Assembly: GCA_009733575.1 (NCBI GenBank)
Contig: ML769386.1
Coordinates: forward strand, 248,001 to 312,000
Source: Gymnopus androsaceus JB14
Lineage: Eukaryota; Basidiomycota; Agaricomycetes; Agaricales; Omphalotaceae
Length of the DNA: 64,000 bases
Direction of reading: 5' to 3'
A program made the position numbers and the translations under genes. The notes under the pieces were generated by a model. It was not told where the DNA came from. It saw only the letters and a list, made by a program, of their open reading frames with translations, and searched no databases. Every line of letters begins with the position of its first letter. Within the stretch, counting starts at the first letter, position 1. Positions 58,584-64,000 of this stretch are shown piece by piece.

Positions 58584-60775
58584 TCACATCCTAAACACAC
58601 CAAAGCCTGTCCCAGTTCCATCCCACGTGGTAGATCCAAGTCGCCCTGCTCTCCCACTAGGTTTCCTCGAAGCAAGCGCCAATCCCAACCCAACGACATC
58701 TCGCGTATCCGTAGGCTTGATGATCCCGTCGTCCCATAACCGCGCAGTGGAGTAAAGTGCTGTTGACTGATCCTCAATCTCTGACTTGAGGGTGGCATGC
58801 TGACTAGGGTCCTTCGACACAGACGTCATTACTTGCGAGAGTTGACCGGAACCCATTACGCCTATTTTCGCGTTCTACGAGGGGTAAGGTTGATGTAGAT
58901 GTCGCAAATCAAAGACTTACCGGCCACATCCACAAAAATCTTGGTGAATACTAAACGAGAATATTTCATAGGTATTTTCAATTTCAGAGTGAAAAGTCAA
59001 CTTACAGCGCGTCCAGCCATGCCTGTGATGCGCAAATCAGCAGATGTACGGTGAGCAGGCCAGCATTTGTCACTGACCATAATTTCCAGCCCCGAAACTG
59101 CCACCTACAATGACCGTCAATTTGGGAACATCTGCACATGCCACCGCCCGGACCATCTTCGCGCCTAATCGATACATTCAATGAGTTTACCATACGAGGT
59201 AAAGTATTGGATTGCTCAGAACGCGTACCGTCCTTTGCTATTCCTCCTTTCTCTGCTTTACTCCCCACCATATAGCCAGCCACATTTACCATAAACAAGA
59301 GGGGTATTTGCCTTTGAGAGCATAATAGGATGAACTGCGTTGCCTTGAGTGCAGAAGGCGAGAATAAAATGCCGTTGTTTCCTATGATTCCTACTGGATA
59401 CCCGTGTATGTGGGCGAAACCCTAGAGATATTAGATTGAATCGGGAGCTTGAGGAAGATAAAACGGAATCATCATACTGTGACAATACTTGAACCGTAAT
59501 CCTTCTTGAACTCCCTAAACCGACTCCCATCCACCACACGGGCAATCACATCCCGCATGTCAAATGGTTGTCTCACATCAGTTCCAACAATCCCATGCAG
59601 CTCCTCTGCAGAGTATACAGGATCTTCTGCCTTTCCTTCCGGAGGAACCCCTCTATACCCCGCTTGACCCAGATCTCCAACGATCCCTCTGACGCGCATG
59701 ATAGCCTCATTATCATCGCGGGCAAGCGCGTCCGTGACACCACTCTCTGTTGAGTGCATCTTTCCTCCTCCAAGAGATTCATCGTCAATTTCCTCTCCAG
59801 TTGCAGCTTTGACGAGGGGAGGCCCTGCGAGGAAGATTCGCCCTTGGTTCTGGACAATAACATTCTCGTCTGCGAGGGCCGGTACGTACGCCCCTCCAGC
59901 GACTGAGATACCATGGATAGAGGATATCTGAGGAATGCCCAAGGCAGACATTTGGGCCTACATGGCCGTGTTATCAGCAATGGAATCTGTTGAACGGTTC
60001 CGAGCGAAACTTACCATGTTATAGAAGATCCTTCCGAAATGCTCTTTGTCCGGAAACACATTAGCCTGGTGAGGTAGAGCAGCACCTCCTGATTCGACTG
60101 CCTCGAGAAAGAGACCGTTGAATATATGTTGAATGAACTCAGAAAGATGCTCACCGATATAAACACAAGGTAATCCATGCTCTCTGGCAATCTCCTGTGC
60201 GCGCAGCTGTTTCTTTACCTGGAGGAAGCAAATACCTGAATACTCTGGAGATATCTAGTGATGCAATGAATTCACCGTTAAAGGGTAATACGAGCCACCT
60301 TTCACTGTAGCGTCATTCACAATGACCATACACTCGCGTCCAGAAACGCGTCCTATACCGGTAATGAGACCTGCACCAGGTATATAGTCCGAATAAACAT
60401 CCTGAGCAGCAAGTGATGATAGCTCCAAGAACGGTGTTTGCGGGTCTAGTAGAAGAGCAAGTCTACATAACCCGAATAGTGAATACCATAGAATGGCAAA
60501 TTACTCAGAGCATACCGTTCTCTTGGTAGTAACTTGCCTCTACTTTTCATCTTTTCTTGAGCTTTCGGACCTCCGCCTAATCTTGCTTGAGCAGTCTTTG
60601 CCTCAAACTCGTCTACTAAACCATCCATTGCCTCTTTCTTTGAGATGAATTCGGGTGAAGTTGTGGAAATAAGCGAAGGTAGTACTGTAGCATGATACGA
60701 TCGCTTGTAAATTGAACATTTGTCCCGAAGAAAACGATTTATGAGCGGTTTGCGAGTTCCAGCTCTGGAGAACAT
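58584..60775 (-). CDS. Methylcrotonyl-CoA carboxylase beta subunit, mitochondrial
   Basis: Carboxyltransferase subunit of 3-methylcrotonyl-CoA carboxylase (leucine breakdown, mitochondrial matrix). Basic presequence [21 protein letters not shown] at 60775. Then [170 protein letters not shown] and the C-terminal [25 protein letters not shown]. About 10 introns; the exons I traced at both ends and at the LALLLDPQ join keep frame. The oxyanion stretch [12 protein letters not shown] differs from the common LGSCTAGGAY. Divergent from MLH3 with 133 bp between starts. Confidence 0.93.
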
Positions 60776-60908
60776 TATGGTTGAGAATAATGAGGGGAAG
60801 GGCGCCAATGCTGAGCCGAGATCCGGGTGGAAGCCGCGGAGTTGCTTTTTGCTTTGAACCACCAGCAAGCTTACAGGTCTTCATGGTCCTTCTTCATTCA
60901 CATTTACA
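60776..60908. promoter_or_regulatory. Short bidirectional promoter, MCC beta / MLH3
   Basis: 133 bp between divergent start codons; no clear TATA box seen. Confidence 0.5.
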
Positions 60909-63900
60909 ATGGACGACCCGTCTATTGAGCGACTACGTGATTCCACCAAGACCAAGCTTCGCTCAACTCAAATTCTAACGTCTTTGCCCCAAATTGTGTC
61001 AGAGCTCTTTCAAAATTCGTTGGACGCGGACGCGAAGCACATAGAAATCGGGGTCAATTGTGCAGAATGGAGCTGCTGGGTTAGAGATGACGGGTCTGGG
61101 ATGAATAAGGATTCAATGAATACGCTAGGCACCGAAGGAAGATACGGTATGTCGACAAGGATATTTAAAGTGAAGTCTAACTGTGATGCTTTGATATACA
61201 TAGGAACATCCAAAGCATATGCTCCAGACTCCTTGAACTGTCTTTCTACGTTTGGCTTTCGTGGAGAAGGTTACTGTCCTTGTGTTCCTAGCCACGAATA
61301 GCCATCTGAACTCGTTAGCTAACAGCTTTAGCATCCGCGGCGGACTTGTGCTGCCTGGAAATAGCTTCACGGACATCGCGGTCACGGGAAACCTGGTCAA
61401 TAATTCTCAAAGTGTGTTTTTACATTCCTGCGCCGGTAAACTTGTTAACAGTTACGCTTAGGATGGGCAAGTCCTCTACACTGGACCTGCAGTTCGTTGG
61501 CGAAGAGAGTCCCATGGAACTACAGTTTCTGTCCGAGATGCATTTTACAACGTTCGTCTATCATTTCATTACTTTCGCCAACTCATCTTAATTTATGACG
61601 TCTAGCTCCCTGTGCGACGGCGAACACACCCATCTTCTCCACGCACTTTTGAACTTGTCCGCCAAGAAATAGAATCGATGGGCCCTCATGCATCCGGAAG
61701 TCTCTTTTTCACTCGAAGACTCCGAAGCGAAGCTTGCTGGGTCTTCGAAGAGCAGTATTCTTAGAATTCCTAGGGTTCGCATCCACAAAGACCTATGGCA
61801 CTATCATACATTTAATTCGTGTTTGCTTCCAGACTTCATCTTGCCTCAGCGCGTTCCGGCACCTGTATGGACGCGCTTTATGTCAGGTCAGTTGTCCGCG
61901 TCGCGCCAGAACCATCTTGCCGAATGGTTGCTTCTAGAATGTGGAAGAAATTGACTTAGTTTCGGGAGAGATGAAACTGGAAGGTTTTATCAGTCTGGAT
62001 GGCGCATTGTCCAAGGTAAAACTTATCTTTTTTTGGTCATTCCCGCGCTGACCGAAGCCATTTCACAGGCATACCAGTTTCTCTGTATGAGTTCTCACAA
62101 TCAAAGCAGCTATCGTACTGCTATCTAAACGTTACTTTCTTGTAGACGTCAATCGGCATCCAATCTCGCTGGGAGAGCTACATCGTGTTATTGATAGCAG
62201 CTTCTCCGCCTCTTCTTTTGCAAAGAACGTAAGGAGAATGCCTTTACTTGGAATCCCAATTCTCTGACGGTGTTCATAGGCCTTTGATGAAGTTGGAGTA
62301 ACACAGCGTTCTTGTCAGTGACCACAGCTTCATTATCATCCAACTGCGGATTCTCAGATAAAATGATCTACCAGCTACTCGGCGTTCTCCACGCAAGATA
62401 GAGAAGAGACCAGTTTACATCCTGAATCTGGTTATTCCGCCACATCAGATCGACAATTTACTAGAACCTGCCAAAGCCGCTCTTCATTTCCAGGTGGGAA
62501 CGTCCTAATTTCTTTCTGGCACTTGCTACATTCGTTGAGCTCTCATCCAGAACAAACTTGCCGTGGCGGAGTTTCTGTCTTCTTCGATCCAATCATTCTT
62601 GCTCCGTCATGGTTTTGTGGCTCGAAGGAATATATCGACGACACACGAGACCCCCGATTCGCCGCCGCGTAAACGGAAAAGACTCGATTTTGAAGATGAC
62701 TCGGGATATGCGGAGGTTATACCCGAGGAGCATGAAGTAAATCCGCCTCCGGCACCTCTTAATCTTTATGCAGTAAGACCTTCATAATCTAGGTACTCCG
62801 TCCGCTTCTAACTAGCGCGTTCATTTGGATAAGGAAAAGCCTCACGAGAGAGATGAGCTGGTGTGGACAGATCATACCACAGGAGAGAGTTTCATAGTCG
62901 ATGCCCGTACTGGGAACTCGCGGCCGCAGACTCAACCTCGACTTGCAACTGAAGACGATGACCTCCAATCTCAGAACCGCCGGCAACGACGCACGTTGTC
63001 CCTTGCTTTAGCTCATTCCTCAGATAAGAGTCGAACGGGTCCGGCCCCAGAGTGGATTCAAGAAGCCTTGGAGGTAACTTCCGCTTCCTTACTACGGCAA
63101 TCTTTCCCAAGTTTATGTAGTCTTCCAGGCAAATGACACATATGCTATCCCTGAGCGGAGGATAACCGAAGTTACAGTTGGATCCGAAGAGGCACGACTG
63201 CACCGCTGCGCCTCCGACCAGCATCCTCAGCACACGCAATACCAACAACGTCAACAGTTTTCCGAGCTCTTCCTCTCTGGGCAAGGTGGCGAGGTTTCCA
63301 ATGGACACACACAGCATCGGTTTACAAAGGATGATATTCGCAGTGCCCGAGTTGTTAGTCAAGTCGATCGCAAGTTTGTTGCGTGTATATTCAACAAGGA
63401 TCTCGCGGACAAAGATCTAACAGATAAATCACTCAGAAAGGATTACGAAACAGCGACGCTAGTCCTTATCGATCAGGCGAGTGTACCCAATGAACGCTAC
63501 ACGAGGATCACACATCTAATATGGTATCTCTTTGATAGCACGCTGCCGACGAGCGGATTCGAGTGGAACGTTTCTTGAAGGATCTATGCCTCGGCTTCTT
63601 GCGTAGTCACTCAGGTGAAGGGGAAGAAGGGGTTGAAACCCGTCATCTGACGCCTGCGGTTCCCATTCTTTTGACTCGGCATGAAGCTTCGCGGCTAGCT
63701 CGCTCACAGGATATTCAAAGCTCTTCGAAAGCTGGGGCATACGCTTCACCGGACTGGCTCACATTGAAGCATTAGACTCTAATACGAGCCCGAATCCGAT
63801 AAACGATGATGAAAGTAATGGTTATGTTCAAGTTATGGTGCTTAGCGTCCCAGACGTGGTAGCAGATAAGGTAAGAAAACAGGGTTTCGGGCTTCTCTTG

Positions 63901-64000
63901 ACTCATTTTTACCTTTTACAGCTTACAATGGGAAACGAACTGCGGGATCTGGTCAAGGGGTATCTCGCCCAGTTGAATTCAGAAATAGCCGACATGATAC
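60909..64000 (+). CDS. MLH3: DNA mismatch repair protein MLH3 (5' part; runs off the window)
   Basis: MutL homologue that pairs with MLH1 as MutL-gamma, an endonuclease acting in meiotic crossover formation and mismatch repair. GHKL ATPase motifs: LPQIVSELFQNSLDADAKHIEI, WVRDDGSGMNKD, GRYGTSKAYAPDSL, FGFRGEALASAADLCCLEI, HGTTVSVRDAFYN. The MLH3-type C-terminal domain carries the endonuclease motif DQHAADERIRVERF (DQHA..E....E). That motif is interrupted by a GC-AG intron at 63477-63538 exactly after DQ. A conserved pre-domain WTDHTTGESFIVDARTGNS is present. The frame shifts near 61680-61682 (GGG where GG gives MALMHPEV) and near 63717-63719 (an A short before KLFESWG). At least 10 introns. 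It continues past 64000. Confidence 0.93.

Overview
This window is nuclear DNA of a filamentous basidiomycete, most likely an Agaricomycete (mushroom-forming fungus). Genes are dense on both strands and almost all are split by 45-65 nt introns with GT-AG or GC-AG borders. The families also fit: a VelB-type velvet regulator, a two-HMG-box factor, a GH3 beta-glucosidase, Old Yellow Enzyme, F-box/LRR proteins and a chromodomain Ty3/gypsy retrotransposon. I saw no rRNA, credible tRNA, CRISPR array or bacterial-type operon. Splice borders were worked out by hand from frame continuity and family motifs; no search was run.

Layout. 0.2-3.9 kb: nucleoside hydrolase (-), an unknown frame-broken gene (+), SRR1-like protein (-). 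4.4-8.1 kb: two tandem alpha/beta-hydrolases (-), each with one different single-base frameshift, both apparently carrying a 3-nt microexon that completes the HGGGW oxyanion motif. 8.7-11.7 kb: GEN1/XPG-type nuclease (-), frame-disrupted. 11.9-21.7 kb: a GH3 beta-glucosidase (-) cut in two by a 6.47-kb, apparently very young Ty3/gypsy chromovirus (13095-19564) with identical 247-bp LTRs and a CCCAG target duplication. 22.1-31.3 kb: unknown conserved-looking protein, Old Yellow Enzyme, LAMTOR1-like protein, F-box protein with an in-frame stop, a small unknown gene and a secreted CAP/PR-1 protein. 31.3-36.9 kb: sparse, with inverted repeats, an NTF2-like gene and a decayed FAD monooxygenase. 36.9-38.7 kb: divergent prefoldin 2 and complex I NDUFS8. 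38.7-42.3 kb: gene-poor, with tandem repeats and a long hairpin. 42.3-50.6 kb: disordered unknown protein, INO80F-like protein, complex I NDUFA13/GRIM-19, two-HMG-box factor, GNAT acetyltransferase. 50.8-64 kb: a large PPR-like protein, VelB-type velvet protein, ArfGAP (Gcs1-like), methylcrotonyl-CoA carboxylase beta subunit, and the mismatch-repair gene MLH3, cut by the window end.

There is no single functional cluster. Recurring themes are mitochondrial housekeeping (NDUFS8, NDUFA13, MCC beta, PPR-like), DNA repair nucleases (GEN1-like, MLH3) and chromatin/development regulators (INO80F-like, HMG, velvet). A cross-cutting oddity is the number of one-base frame breaks in otherwise conserved genes, while the 5.6-kb retrotransposon ORF is uninterrupted. 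Unpolished long-read consensus is the simplest explanation for many of them, and reads or transcripts would decide.
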